NCBI RefSeq assembly: GCF_017963645.1
Contig: NZ_JAGMWN010000003.1
Location: 422,236 to 486,235 of the forward strand
Reading direction: 5' to 3'
Length of the DNA stretch: 64,000 nucleotides
Source: Marivibrio halodurans
GTDB taxonomy: Bacteria > Pseudomonadota > Alphaproteobacteria > UBA8366 > Aestuariispiraceae
Below the pieces are notes generated by a model. That model saw only the letters and a list, made by a program, of their open reading frames with translations. It had not been told where the DNA came from and searched no databases. A program made the position numbers and the translations under genes. The first letter of the stretch is position 1. Each line of letters opens with the position of its first letter. This document shows, one piece after another, positions 1 to 8,750 of this stretch.

Positions 1-596
1 ACATCCGCCATCTCGGCGATGGTGAGCGCCATGCCTCCCCAGCCGCAGCCGATGTCGAGCACCCGGTGCCCGGGCGCCAGCATCAGCTTGCGGGCGATAT
101 GGCGCTTCTTCGCCGCCTGCGCCTCGTCGAGACTCATATCCGGACGCGCATAGTAGGCGCAGGAATATTGCCTGTCCGAATCCAGGAACAGTTCATAAAG
201 CTCGCCCGAGAGATCGTAGTGATGCGCCACGTTGCGGCGCGACCGATGGGCCGGGTTGAGCTGGTGATAGAAACGCAGCAGGAAACCGAGCAACCGGCTC
301 AACCCGAAGGGCAGGCGTTTCTCTCCGCCGTCGGTCAGATTACGTCCGACCAGTTCGAGGAAGTCCCAGATACGCCCGTTCGCGAATTCGACCCGGCCGT
401 CCATATAGGCTTCGCCCAGCTTCGGATCCGGATCGAACGCAAGCTGCCGGGCGACCGCCGCATCCTTCAACGTCATCGTCAGCGCGTCGCCGCCGCCCGA
501 GTCCGTCTCCCCGAACTCGTAGCGTTTCCCGGCCGCATCGATCAACACGAGCCGACCCTTCGTGATCAGCCGCCGGAGCACCTTTTCAATGATCAT
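1..596 (-). CDS. cfa: Cyclopropane-fatty-acyl-phospholipid synthase, N-terminal part (cut by window edge)
   Basis: This is the first ~198 codons of a SAM-dependent methyltransferase that would add a methylene bridge to unsaturated acyl chains of membrane phospholipids. Seen: the N-terminal region typical of the family, then a Y-SCAYYARPD stretch and the SAM-binding motif LDIGCGWGGMA shortly before the left edge. The family is usually near 400 residues, so about half is missing because the window ends, not because the gene is broken. The ATG at 596 is the first methionine in frame; I see no strong Shine-Dalgarno in front of it. A weak promoter candidate (TACAAT on the minus strand at 706-711) lies in the 224-base gap to mltG, which otherwise holds nothing recognisable. 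CFA synthase is the best match; a related mycolic-acid-type methyltransferase is less likely. Confidence 0.88.
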   Translation of the reverse strand, partial: MIIEKVLRRLITKGRLVLIDAAGKRYEFGETDSGGGDALTMTLKDAAVARQLAFDPDPKLGEAYMDGRVEFANGRIWDFLELVGRNLTDGGEKRLPFGLSRLLGFLLRFYHQLNPAHRSRRNVAHHYDLSGELYELFLDSDRQYSCAYYARPDMSLDEAQAAKKRHIARKLMLAPGHRVLDIGCGWGGMALTIAEMAD

Positions 597-820
597 CGTG
601 CCTTGACCTCTAACTCACCGTCCCGGCCGCGGCCCCGTGCGGCCCTGTCCATGGCATTCGCGAGCGACCTCCCCAAGAACCCGGCCGTCCGAATGCCTCC
701 CAATTATTGTAGCGCTTCTAAAGTAAAGCCGAGAACATTGGGCGCGGTCAATTAGTTGCATACCGGGCGTGGCATGCCATCGTCGAGTCGAGGAGGGTTT
801 CAGGGCCGTCGGTGGATCGT

Positions 821-1900
821 CTATTCGGCGGAATCGCGTACGCGCCGCCACTTCGCGACGTTGCGATTGTGCTCCTTCAGCGTCTCGGCGAAGGCGTGCC
901 CGCCGCTGCCGTCGGCGACGAAATAGAGCGCCTTGGTCTCCGCCGGATCGAGCACCGCGGCAAGCGCCGCGCGCCCCGGATTGGCGATCGGCCCCGGCGG
1001 CAACCCGTCGATCTGATAGGTATTGTAGGGGTGATCGAGTTTCCAGTCCCGGCGTGTCAGCATCCGGCCAAGGGCACCCGCCCCCTCCGTCAGCGCATAG
1101 ACCACCGTCGGATCGGATTGCAGGCGCATCCCCCGGCGCAGGCGATTGACGAAGACGCCCGCGACCATTGGTCGCTCGCCGGCGACGCCGGTTTCCTTCT
1201 CCACGATGGAAGCGAGGGTGACGGCCTGCCGCGGGTTCTCGAAAGGCAGGTTCGGCGCCCGCGTCTCCCACAGCCCGGTCAGCGTCTGGTCCATCGCGAC
1301 GCGCATGCGCTCCAGAATCGCCGCGCGGTCGGCATCGAGTTCATAGTGATAGGTCTCGGGAAGCAGGGTGCCGTCGGGCGGCACCTCATCGATCGCCCCG
1401 CTCAGGCCGGGCTCCGCCCGCAGCAGGGCGACGATCTCCATGCTGGTCAATCCCTCCGGCACGGTGACGAACCGGTCGACCGTATCACCGGAAACCAGCT
1501 TTTCCAGAACGGCGCGTTGCGACATCGCCGGGTCGAAGGCGAACTCCCCCGCCTTCAGGCTGGCATGCATACCGGTCACGCGCGCCGCCAGGATGAAAAT
1601 TTCCGGCCGCCCGATCACCCCGGCCGATGCCAGACGATCCGCGATCGCGCGTACACCGGCGCCGTTGGGCACGACGACACTGCGCGCCTCGTTCAAGGGG
1701 CCGGGTTCGGTGAACCGCTCCCACCCCCAATAGCCGCCAGCCACGGCAAGCACCGATACCAGCAATAGGGTGAGAAGGACGGTCCGGCCGATTCGCCGGA
1801 CCAGCCCGCCACGCCCCCGCCGAGGCGGTTTTCCTTCCGGGAGGGGCGCCGTCCCGGCCTCTTCGGCGGGATCGGTCGGCCCGGTGTTCTCGCTATTCAT
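821..1900 (-). CDS. mltG: Endolytic peptidoglycan transglycosylase MltG
   Basis: MltG cleaves nascent glycan strands in the periplasm while anchored in the inner membrane. The 359-residue protein has a Pro/Arg-rich cytoplasmic start, one transmembrane segment at about residues 39-58, and the YceG/MltG domain after it. The catalytic signature SIVEKETG is at residues 231-238 and the conserved RLRRGMRLQSDPTV and LPPGPIANPG stretches follow. The ATG at 1900 lies 50 bases after the fabF stop, so it is probably cotranscribed with the fatty-acid genes upstream; this fabF-mltG order is common in alphaproteobacteria. Length and motifs are complete. The annotation is secure. Confidence 0.95.
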   Translation of the reverse strand: MNSENTGPTDPAEEAGTAPLPEGKPPRRGRGGLVRRIGRTVLLTLLLVSVLAVAGGYWGWERFTEPGPLNEARSVVVPNGAGVRAIADRLASAGVIGRPEIFILAARVTGMHASLKAGEFAFDPAMSQRAVLEKLVSGDTVDRFVTVPEGLTSMEIVALLRAEPGLSGAIDEVPPDGTLLPETYHYELDADRAAILERMRVAMDQTLTGLWETRAPNLPFENPRQAVTLASIVEKETGVAGERPMVAGVFVNRLRRGMRLQSDPTVVYALTEGAGALGRMLTRRDWKLDHPYNTYQIDGLPPGPIANPGRAALAAVLDPAETKALYFVADGSGGHAFAETLKEHNRNVAKWRRVRDSAE

Positions 1901-1950
1901 CCGTCATCCGCATCGGCCAGGGGCGGCATAGCCCCCGGCCGCCCTATCGA

Positions 1951-3213
1951 TCAAGGCCGCGGGCCGAAGATAACAGATGCGTTGGTACCGCCAAAGCCGA
2001 AGGAATTGCTGAGCGCGTAATCGACCTTGCGCTCCTGCGCCTCGTGCGCGACGAGGTTAAGGTCGCAACTGTCCGACGGGTTGTCGAGATTGAGCGTCGG
2101 CGGGATCACCCCCTGCTCGATCGACTTGACGGAGAAGATCGCCTCCACCGCGCCGGCGGCGCCGAGAAGATGGCCGATCGCCGACTTGGTCGAGGACATG
2201 GCGATCTTGTAGGCGTGATCCCCGAAGAGCCGCTTCACCGCGCCCAGTTCGATCTCGTCGCCGAGCGGCGTCGAGGTACCGTGGGCATTCACATAGTCGA
2301 TCTTGTCCACCGCAATGCCGGCATTGCGGAAGGCGCCCTGCATGGCGCGATAGCCGCCGCTGCCATCCTCCGACGGTGCCGTCATGTGGTAGGCGTCGCC
2401 GGAAAGCCCGTAACCCAGCACCTCGCCATAGATCTTGGCGCCGCGTTTCTTGGCGTGCTCCAGCTCTTCCAGCATCAGCACGCCCGCGCCTTCGCCCATC
2501 ACGAAGCCGTCGCGATCCTTATCCCAAGGGCGCGACGCCTTTTCGGGGGTGTCGTTGAAGTTGGTGGACAACGCCCGCGCGGCCGCGAAGCCGGCGAGGC
2601 CGATACGGCACACGGCCGCTTCCGTCCCGCCCGCCAGCATCGCGTCGGCATCGCCGAAGGCGATCAGGCGCGCGGCATCGCCGACCGCGTGCGTGCCGGT
2701 CGCGCAGGCCGTCACCACCGCATGGTTCGGGCCGCGATAGCCGTACTTGATCGAGATGTAGCCGCTGGCGAGATTGATGAGGTTGGCGGGAATGAAGAAG
2801 GGGCTGAGGCGCCTGGGACCGCGCTCCAACAGAGTCAGCGTCCCCTCCGAGATGCCGGGCAGGCCGCCGATCCCGGAGCCGATCATGACGCCGGTTCGGT
2901 TCTGCTCCTCCTCGTCGTCGGGCATCCAGCCGGAATCCTCCACCGCCTGCATGGCCGCGGCCATGGCATAGCTGATGAAGACATCCATCTTGCGCTGTTC
3001 CTTCTTGTCGACCCATTCGTCGACATCGAAGGCACCGTCGACCTTGCTCCCGCGCGGGATGACGCCCGCGATCTTGGCGGGCAGATCCGAGACATCGAAG
3101 CCCTGGATCGCGGTGATCCCGGATTGCCCCTCGACCAGGCGATTCCAGACATGATCGACGCCCACGCCAAGCGGGGAGACGATCCCGAGCCCCGTAACGA
3201 CAACGCGCCTCAT
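1951..3213 (-). CDS. fabF: Beta-ketoacyl-ACP synthase II
   Basis: FabF condenses malonyl-ACP with acyl-ACP in the cytoplasmic type II fatty-acid elongation cycle. The 420-residue protein shows the whole Cys-His-His triad: Cys at about residue 170 in VVTACATGTH, His in NAHGTSTPLGD and His in SAIGHLLGAAGAVE, plus the Gly-rich NSFGFGGTNA end. I chose the ATG at 3213 because GGAGGG sits nine bases before it; the frame also extends three codons to a TTG at 3222 that overlaps this ribosome-binding site. The partner acpP is on the same strand but 505 bases upstream, an unusually wide gap. Confidence 0.97.
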   Translation of the reverse strand: MRRVVVTGLGIVSPLGVGVDHVWNRLVEGQSGITAIQGFDVSDLPAKIAGVIPRGSKVDGAFDVDEWVDKKEQRKMDVFISYAMAAAMQAVEDSGWMPDDEEEQNRTGVMIGSGIGGLPGISEGTLTLLERGPRRLSPFFIPANLINLASGYISIKYGYRGPNHAVVTACATGTHAVGDAARLIAFGDADAMLAGGTEAAVCRIGLAGFAAARALSTNFNDTPEKASRPWDKDRDGFVMGEGAGVLMLEELEHAKKRGAKIYGEVLGYGLSGDAYHMTAPSEDGSGGYRAMQGAFRNAGIAVDKIDYVNAHGTSTPLGDEIELGAVKRLFGDHAYKIAMSSTKSAIGHLLGAAGAVEAIFSVKSIEQGVIPPTLNLDNPSDSCDLNLVAHEAQERKVDYALSNSFGFGGTNASVIFGPRP

Positions 3214-3718
3214 GGCAACCAACCCTCCGACGGCGGGTGGAACGCCGCCCCCCGCACGCCTTATCGTTCAACACGATCGCGCGCGCCCTTTCACGACGAA
3301 GGGACAGACGACAACCGTGCTCCAGCGCCCCTTTCGGTCCCCGGCGCCACGCAACCCGGCGCGGCGCATTTCGGGTCGAGGCATCGGAAAACACCTCATG
3401 ACCGACGACCGGAAGTGGCTCACCTCATCGGCCAGTCATCGCCTGACACGGACTAGCCGAGAGCGGGCGCCCGTCTTATCACGGGCCTTGCCCCCATCCC
3501 CCCGGCGCCGTCGGCCACCGCGAGCGCTCACCGATGTCCTGCCGCGCCCTGAACCGTCGCCCTTGCGGCGAGGCTTCGATGATCGGTCATCAACCGACCG
3601 GCGAAGGGCTCGCGACCTAACGCTCCGCCGCCACCATCGGGACGGATCCGCGTCGCGACCGCCACGCGCGCCCGTCCCCTTCGACACCACCGAAAAAACG
3701 GCGGCACCGCGGTGGCGA
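3214..3718. other. 505-base gap between acpP and fabF, no gene seen
   Basis: Open frames here are Arg-rich, lack ribosome-binding sites and match no family I know, so I treat them as by-products of high GC. A run of six T on the minus strand (3693-3698) follows acpP after a GC-rich stretch and may weaken or end transcription, but I could not fold a convincing stem next to it. A fabF promoter must lie here if acpP transcription stops; I see no clear -35/-10 pair. Confidence 0.5.
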
Positions 3719-3955
3719 TCAGTTCGCGTTCTTCTCGATGAAGTCGATCGCGTCCTTGACGGTCATGATCTTCTCGGCGGCGTCGTCCGGAATCTCGCAC
3801 CCGAACTCTTCCTCGAACGCCATCACGAGCTCGACCGTGTCGAGGCTGTCGGCGCCCAGATCATCAATGAAGCTCGCCTCATCCTTGACCTTGTCTTCCT
3901 CGACACCGAGATGCTCGACGACGATTTTCTTAACCCGATCCGCAACGTCGCTCAT
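3719..3955 (-). CDS. acpP: Acyl carrier protein
   Basis: ACP carries growing acyl chains on a phosphopantetheine arm for fatty-acid, lipid A and phospholipid synthesis. The 78-residue acidic protein has the standard four-helix pattern and the attachment site [12 protein letters not shown], with Ser within DSLD. A purine-rich GAAGGAATTAGAAGAA precedes the ATG at 3955. It lies between fabG and fabF on the same strand, but wide gaps on both sides (428 and 505 bases) suggest it has its own promoter and an expression level of its own, as is usual for this very abundant protein. Confidence 0.97.
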   Translation of the reverse strand: MSDVADRVKKIVVEHLGVEEDKVKDEASFIDDLGADSLDTVELVMAFEEEFGCEIPDDAAEKIMTVKDAIDFIEKNAN

Positions 3956-4383
3956 TTCTTCTAATTCCTTCGCTACAACTCGTTTCCGTTCCGGCGCGAC
4001 CGGCGCCGGCTCACTTTGGCTCTACCACGGTCCCGGCCGGAATGCCCCGGACGGTCCCCGCGACGACATGAACCCGCAACCGGGTCACGCGATTGACCGG
4101 CCCCATCCCAGGGAGATGGCCGAACGCGCCGCGACGCGCCACGATGCCAATGCCCCCGACGAAACCGCCCACGAACGGGAACGCCCCCCGTAAAAGGCCG
4201 CCGTCTCTAGCATACTTCCCTTGTCAGGGCCAGACGGCAATCCGACGAAACCGATGCTCCTCGATCATTCCGCGCGCCGCCGTCGAACGGCGCGCGATGC
4301 CTGGGAAAACCCCAGCCCATGCGAGGCTTCTCGCCCGATTCACACGCCCCGCGCAATGCCCCACGCGGCGACGCGAACCGGGC
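3956..4383. other. 428-base gap between fabG and acpP, no gene seen
   Basis: No reading frame here has a ribosome-binding site or a recognisable product. It must carry the acpP promoter if acpP is transcribed separately from fabG. On the minus strand a TATGCTAGAG-like -10 occurs near 4206-4216, but no good -35 sits at the right distance. I call nothing firm. Confidence 0.45.
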
Positions 4384-5121
4384 TCACATCATCGCCATTC
4401 CCCCATTGATGTGCAAGGTTTGGCCGGTCACATAGCCCGCCTCCTCCGAGGCGAGATAGACCACGCCCGCGGCGATATCCTCCGGCGCGCCCATGCGGCC
4501 GGCGGGGATATTGGCGATCAGCTTGCCGTGCTGATCCTCGCTCAGCGCGTCCGTCATCGCGGTCGAGATGAAGCCCGGCGCGATGCAGTTGACGGTGATG
4601 TTGCGGCTCGCGACCTCCTGGGCCAGCGACTTGGACATGCCGATCAGGCCCGCCTTCGAGGCGGCATAATTCATCTGGCCCGGATTGCCGGTGACACCGA
4701 CGATCGAGGTAATGCCGACGATCCGCCCCCATTTGCGCTTCATCATCCCGCGCAACACGGCACGGCTGAGTTGAAAGGCGGCGGTCAGATTAACGGCGAT
4801 GACCTGATCCCACTCCTCGTTCTTCATCCGCATGGCGAGGTTGTCGCGCGTCAGCCCGGCATTGTTCACCAGGATGTCGAGACCGCCCATCGCCTCCTCC
4901 GCCTGCTTGGGCAGGGCGGCGACGGCCTCCGCGTCGGAAAGATTGGCCGGCGTCACATGGGCGCGATCGCCGAGTTCGTCCTTGAGCTTCTCCAAGGGGT
5001 CGGTCCGCGTGCCGCTCAACGCGACAGTGGCGCCCCGCTCGTGGAGCGCGCGCGCGATCGCCGCGCCGATACCGCCGGAGGCGCCGGTGACGAGGGCGGA
5101 TTTTCCCGAAAGGTCGAACAT
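4384..5121 (-). CDS. fabG: 3-oxoacyl-ACP reductase
   Basis: FabG reduces 3-oxoacyl-ACP with NADPH in fatty-acid elongation. The 245-residue short-chain dehydrogenase has the cofactor motif TGASGGIG at residues 13-20, NNAG, the catalytic Ser in GITSIVG and Tyr-x3-Lys in NYAASKAG, then the IAPGFI segment and the GQTLHINGGM C-terminus typical of FabG. It starts 34 bases after the fabD stop, so the two are cotranscribed. The neighbouring fabD, acpP and fabF make FabG the right assignment among the many short-chain dehydrogenases in this window. Confidence 0.95.
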   Translation of the reverse strand: MFDLSGKSALVTGASGGIGAAIARALHERGATVALSGTRTDPLEKLKDELGDRAHVTPANLSDAEAVAALPKQAEEAMGGLDILVNNAGLTRDNLAMRMKNEEWDQVIAVNLTAAFQLSRAVLRGMMKRKWGRIVGITSIVGVTGNPGQMNYAASKAGLIGMSKSLAQEVASRNITVNCIAPGFISTAMTDALSEDQHGKLIANIPAGRMGAPEDIAAGVVYLASEEAGYVTGQTLHINGGMAMM

Positions 5122-5155
5122 CGCTTTCTCGGCTCCCTATGGATTCGGATGGCAA

Positions 5156-6094
5156 TCAGAGGCTCTTGAGGAAAGCCTCGACATCGGCCGGCGTATTGAC
5201 CGCGACGCCCGTAAGATCGCGATCGATGCGCCGCGCGAGACCGGACAGGACCTTGCCCGTCCCGACCTCGACCAGGGTATCGACGCCCTCCCCCTTCATC
5301 GTCAACACGCATTCGCGCCAGCGCACGCGTCCGCACACCTGCTCAACCAGCAATTTACGGATCACCGAGGGGTCGGTCACGGTCTCCGCCGTCACATTCG
5401 CGACGATCGGCAGCGCCGGCGGCAGGATATCCGTCTCGGCGAGCGCCCTGCCCATGGCATCGGCCGCCGGGGCCATCAGATCGCAATGGAAGGGCGCGGA
5501 GACCGGCAACATCACGGCGCGCTTCGCCCCCTTTTCCTTGGCGAGATCGACCGCGCGTTCCACCGCCGCGCGCGCGCCGGAGATGACGACCTGCCCCGGC
5601 GCGTTATCGTTCGCGGCGGCGCAAATCTCGCCCTGCGCGGCGGCCTCGGCAACGGCTTCCGCATCCGCGAGATCCAGCCCCAGGATCGCGGCCATTGCCC
5701 CCTCGCCCACCGGAACCGCCTTCTGCATGGCCTGACCGCGCAGCTTGAGAAGACGCGCGGTATCCGACAAGGGAAGCGCCCGCGCGGCGCAGAGCGCCGA
5801 GTATTCCCCCAGCGAATGACCAGCAACGAACGCGCCGAGTTCGGCGAGCGGCCGGCCTCCCTCGGCCTCGATCACCCGCACGGCGGCTAGGCTGACGGCC
5901 ATCAGCGCCGGCTGCGCGTTCTCGGTCAGGGTGAGTTCGTCCTCCGGCCCTTCGCGCATCAGGCGGCCGAGCCCCTGGCCCAGCGCGTCGTCCACCTCCT
6001 CGAAAACCTCGCGGGCCCGCGGAAACGCCTCGGCCAACTCCACCCCCATGCCGACGGCTTGGGACCCCTGCCCCGGGAAGACGAATGCGCGCAT
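5156..6094 (-). CDS. fabD: Malonyl-CoA:ACP transacylase
   Basis: FabD moves malonyl from CoA to ACP to supply extender units. The 312-residue protein begins with the canonical MRAFVFPGQGSQ, has the nucleophile motif GHSLGEYSAL and the conserved PVSAPFHC segment with the catalytic His. The frame is open 24 codons further upstream, but the family start, and a GGGGGTGG stretch just before the ATG at 6094, support this start. It is the first gene of the fabD-fabG pair. No dedicated promoter is obvious in the 173-base gap to the next gene. Confidence 0.96.
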   Translation of the reverse strand: MRAFVFPGQGSQAVGMGVELAEAFPRAREVFEEVDDALGQGLGRLMREGPEDELTLTENAQPALMAVSLAAVRVIEAEGGRPLAELGAFVAGHSLGEYSALCAARALPLSDTARLLKLRGQAMQKAVPVGEGAMAAILGLDLADAEAVAEAAAQGEICAAANDNAPGQVVISGARAAVERAVDLAKEKGAKRAVMLPVSAPFHCDLMAPAADAMGRALAETDILPPALPIVANVTAETVTDPSVIRKLLVEQVCGRVRWRECVLTMKGEGVDTLVEVGTGKVLSGLARRIDRDLTGVAVNTPADVEAFLKSL

Positions 6095-6267
6095 ATCGGA
6101 CCACCCCCTGTCTTCGGCGGGTCGGCTCGATCGCGCGGCAACGCGCGAAGCGGCCCCACCGCCCATGGCATTTGCCGGTGGTGATTAGGGGCCGCCGCGC
6201 CAGGGGTCAAGCCGGGAGGAACAATCGACCCTCCCCGTGCATGGCGAAGAAGGCGGGAGGCCGGACA

Positions 6268-6666
6268 TCACCCGGCGTTGGCCGGCGCCTTGAGAACGGC
6301 GGCGCGAACCCAGCTATCCTGGGCGACATATTGCGGGAACTCGTCCCAAAAGCCCTCGAACCAGCCAACCTGGCCATGGACGTAACGGCCGCCGCGCATC
6401 TGCAACAACACCTTGCGCGCCGCGAAGGTCTCGCCGTCACGATAGCAGAGGTACCAGACACCGACCCCCTCGAAGTCGAAGCCGATATCCAGGTCGATCG
6501 GGCCGCCAGCCTCCTCCCGGTCGAGCAACTCGTAGGCGCTGGGCTCCTCCGGATCCTCGGGATCGTAGAGCGCGAAGACGACGAGATCCGCCGACCCGGC
6601 GAGCCGGGACAGCTCCCTCGCGATCATGCCCTCCATCATCGTCCGCAAATGCCGCGCGTCGTTCAT
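6268..6666 (-). CDS. Conserved-looking hypothetical protein
   Basis: I do not recognise this 132-residue acidic protein. It looks like a real gene: AAGG is spaced eight bases from the ATG at 6666, codon use is like that of its neighbours, and it is a compact globular sequence rich in aromatic residues (VWYLCYRDGE, GWFEGFWDEFP). No signal peptide or membrane segment is visible. The frame is open three codons further upstream to a GTG. It diverges from the rpsF operon across an AT-rich region that probably holds both promoters, and points toward fabD. A role cannot be inferred from context. Confidence 0.6.
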   Translation of the reverse strand: MNDARHLRTMMEGMIARELSRLAGSADLVVFALYDPEDPEEPSAYELLDREEAGGPIDLDIGFDFEGVGVWYLCYRDGETFAARKVLLQMRGGRYVHGQVGWFEGFWDEFPQYVAQDSWVRAAVLKAPANAG

Positions 6667-7155
6667 TGCCACCACCTTGCTGAAAAGCTCTCCTTCCCTT
6701 GTGCCGTGATTCGCTTGTTTTTCAAATAATTTTTTTCATTTTATTTAATTATCCATAATAATACACAATATCATGTGTATATATGTGGCTCGACATGCTG
6801 ATTATTTACATATTTTTTGAGGATTTTACATTGTTGTTATTATCAGCCCCACGAATCTAACCCGAATCAGAACCGAATCTCGCCGTCCTCTACTATGGCC
6901 GGGAATTCGCCGGGTCGCGCGGCGGGGACCGCCGCCAGGACGGGCGCCAGGACGGGCACCGGGGCGGGCGCGGTAGACTTGCAAAGCCGGGGGGAGGGCT
7001 GTAAAAGCCGCGCTGTCCGCGTGGGCGGACGATTTTCCATAGCTCCTTGCCGGCGGGGGATCGCCCCGTCGGCTAGGTCCGTGCGGCGACGGAACCGGCC
7101 TCCTAAGGGGCGGGCCGATCGCGACGGGCCGGGAACAGCCGAAGGGAGTGGCGAT
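6667..7155. promoter_or_regulatory. Divergent control region between the hypothetical gene and rpsF
   Basis: The stretch 6705-6860 is strikingly AT-rich for this chromosome, with T-runs and TATATATG-like sequence; it may hold the promoter of the minus-strand gene and upstream activating DNA for rpsF. From about 6895 the base composition returns to normal. Between 7010 and 7150 is the rpsF leader, with a possible stem (CCGTCG at 7066-7071 with CGACGG at 7087-7092). Leaders of S6 operons in other bacteria bind the S6:S18 pair; whether this one does is untested. Confidence 0.5.
6979..7007 (+). promoter_or_regulatory. Candidate promoter of rpsF-rpsR-rplI
   Basis: TTGCAA at 6979-6984 and TAAAAG at 7002-7007 are separated by 17 bases and lie about 150 bases before rpsF. 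The match to the sigma-70 consensus is only fair, and the AT-rich DNA further upstream could hold a better one. Confidence 0.35.
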
Positions 7156-7623
7156 ATGCCGAATTACGAGCTCGTGCTCATCGCGCGACAGGACGTCTCG
7201 GCGTCCCAGGTCGAGACCATCACCGACGAGATCAAGAACGAGATCACCGGTGCGGAGGGAACGATTTCCCGCCACGAATACTGGGGTCTGCGCAATCTAT
7301 CCTATCGCATCAAGAAGAACCGCAAGGGCCACTACGTCCTGCTGAACTTCGAGGCGAAGCCCGACGTCGTCACCGAGATGGAGCGCAAGATGCGCCTGCA
7401 TGACGACATCCTGCGCTTCCTGACGACCCGTACCGAGGATCTGCCCGAGGACGCTTCCATCGTCATGCAGCGGCGCGAGGAGCGCGGCCGAGGCGATCGT
7501 GGTGACCGCGGCGATCGCGGCGATCGCGGCCCGCGCGGCGGCGATCGTGGTGACCGTGGGGGCGATCGCGGCCCTCGTGGCGACCGCTTCGAGCGCGGCG
7601 GCGACCGCGCCGAGCGTTCCTGA
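7156..7623 (+). CDS. rpsF: 30S ribosomal protein bS6
   Basis: bS6 pairs with bS18 on the platform of the small subunit. The 155-residue protein starts MPNYELVLIARQD at the ATG at 7156, with GAAGGGAG eight bases before it; the frame stays open far upstream but without homology. The globular domain ends at about residue 112. It is followed by a ~40-residue Arg-Gly-Asp-rich low-complexity tail encoded by short degenerate GGCGATCGC-like repeats (about 7490-7605). Such charged tails occur on S6 of other alphaproteobacteria. rpsR follows 36 bases later. Confidence 0.96.
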   Translation: MPNYELVLIARQDVSASQVETITDEIKNEITGAEGTISRHEYWGLRNLSYRIKKNRKGHYVLLNFEAKPDVVTEMERKMRLHDDILRFLTTRTEDLPEDASIVMQRREERGRGDRGDRGDRGDRGPRGGDRGDRGGDRGPRGDRFERGGDRAERS

Positions 7624-7659
7624 TCCAAGACGCCGACTTAAGAGAAGGAGACCCAACTC

Positions 7660-7902
7660 ATGGCGACCCGTCCCGCACCGCGGCGTCCGTTCTTCCGCCG
7701 CAAGAAGACCTGCCCCTTCACCGGCCCGAACGCGCCGGCGATCGACTATAAGGACGTGAAGACGCTGCAGCGCTTCATCTCCGAGCGCGGCAAGATCGTG
7801 CCGTCGCGCATCACCGCCGTCAGCGCGAAGAAGCAGCGGGCACTGGCCCGCGCCATCAAGCGCGCGCGGTTCATCGGGCTCCTGCCCTACAGCATCCAGT
7901 AA
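7660..7902 (+). CDS. rpsR: 30S ribosomal protein bS18
   Basis: bS18 binds 16S rRNA together with bS6. The 80-residue basic protein has the diagnostic CPFTG, the [17 protein letters not shown] segment and the terminal [24 protein letters not shown] precedes the ATG. It is the middle gene of a tight three-gene operon, 14 bases before rplI. Confidence 0.97.
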   Translation: MATRPAPRRPFFRRKKTCPFTGPNAPAIDYKDVKTLQRFISERGKIVPSRITAVSAKKQRALARAIKRARFIGLLPYSIQ

Positions 7903-7916
7903 GGAGGAGCGAGACG

Positions 7917-8642
7917 ATGAGCGTTCAAGTCATCCTGATGGAGCGGATCGAGAAGCTCGGCCAGATGGGCGACGTGGTCGCCGTGAAGCCCGGCTTCGCC
8001 CGCAACTACCTCCTGCCGCAGGGCAAGGCCGTGCGCGCCAGCGACGCCAATCTGAAGGAATTCGAGGCCAAGCGCGCACAGCTCGAGGCCGAGAACCTGG
8101 AGAAGAAGAAGGAAGCCGACCGCGTCGCCACCGACCTCGAGGGTCTTGGCGTCGTGATCATCCGCGCGGCCTCCGAGACCGGCCAGCTCTACGGCTCGGT
8201 CAATGCCCGCGACATTTCCGCCGCGATCACGGAAGCGGGCGTTACGATCGCGCGCAACCAGGTGCTGATGGAGAAGCCGGTCAAGACGCTCGGCATCTTC
8301 GACTTCCGCGTGAAGCTGCACCCGGAGGTGATCGTCACCGTCAAGGTCAACGTGGCGCAGAGCCAGGAAGAGGCCGAGGCCCAGGCCGAGCGCGTGGCGC
8401 GCGGCGAGGACGCGGTGATCACGGAGGCCGAACAGGCCGCCCGCGAGATCGCCGAGGAAGCCGAGGCCCAGGCCGCCGCGATCGCGGAAGCCGCCGCCGA
8501 GATGGCATCCGGCGACACGGCCGAGGCACTCAAGGACGCCGCCGAGGAAGCCAAGGAAATCGTCGAGGAGGTCCGCGAGGACACCGAGGACGAAACCGGC
8601 GACGAGACGGCGGACGAGGCGGGGGACGAGAACAAGGGCTGA
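7917..8642 (+). CDS. rplI: 50S ribosomal protein bL9 with long acidic tail
   Basis: bL9 binds 23S rRNA domain V near the L1 stalk. Residues 1-150 form the usual two-domain protein (VILMERIEKLGQMGDVV, then GFARNYLLPQGKA). The protein has 241 residues, about 90 more than E. coli L9. The extra part is a Glu/Ala-rich, probably helical and unstructured tail with repeated EAEAQA-type blocks. AGGAGG is placed seven to eight bases before the ATG. A strong terminator follows 35 bases after the stop. Confidence 0.96.
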   Translation: MSVQVILMERIEKLGQMGDVVAVKPGFARNYLLPQGKAVRASDANLKEFEAKRAQLEAENLEKKKEADRVATDLEGLGVVIIRAASETGQLYGSVNARDISAAITEAGVTIARNQVLMEKPVKTLGIFDFRVKLHPEVIVTVKVNVAQSQEEAEAQAERVARGEDAVITEAEQAAREIAEEAEAQAAAIAEAAAEMASGDTAEALKDAAEEAKEIVEEVREDTEDETGDETADEAGDENKG

Positions 8643-8677
8643 GCCCTTCCTCTCCCCCTCGCGGTAGTCGACACGGG

Positions 8678-8712
8678 AACGCCCGGGATCGGTTCACGAT
8701 CCCGGGCGTTTT
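8678..8712 (+). terminator. Rho-independent terminator of rpsF-rpsR-rplI
   Basis: A perfect 13-bp stem (8678-8690 with 8698-8710) closes a 7-base loop and runs into a TTTT tract. It sits between rplI and the convergent iorB-like gene. On the opposite strand no U-run follows, so it should mainly act on the ribosomal operon. Confidence 0.92.
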
Positions 8713-8750
8713 CATTCGTGCCGATAAGGGTGGGGGGATAAGGGTGGGGG

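Noticed and set aside
2044..3456. A 470-codon plus-strand frame across fabF
   Set aside because: It is antisense to a clear fabF, His/Arg-rich and without a ribosome-binding site.
3687..3715. Possible terminator after acpP (T6 run with CCACCG/CGGTGG pair)
   Set aside because: The T-run lies inside the loop of the only stem, so it is not a regular terminator.
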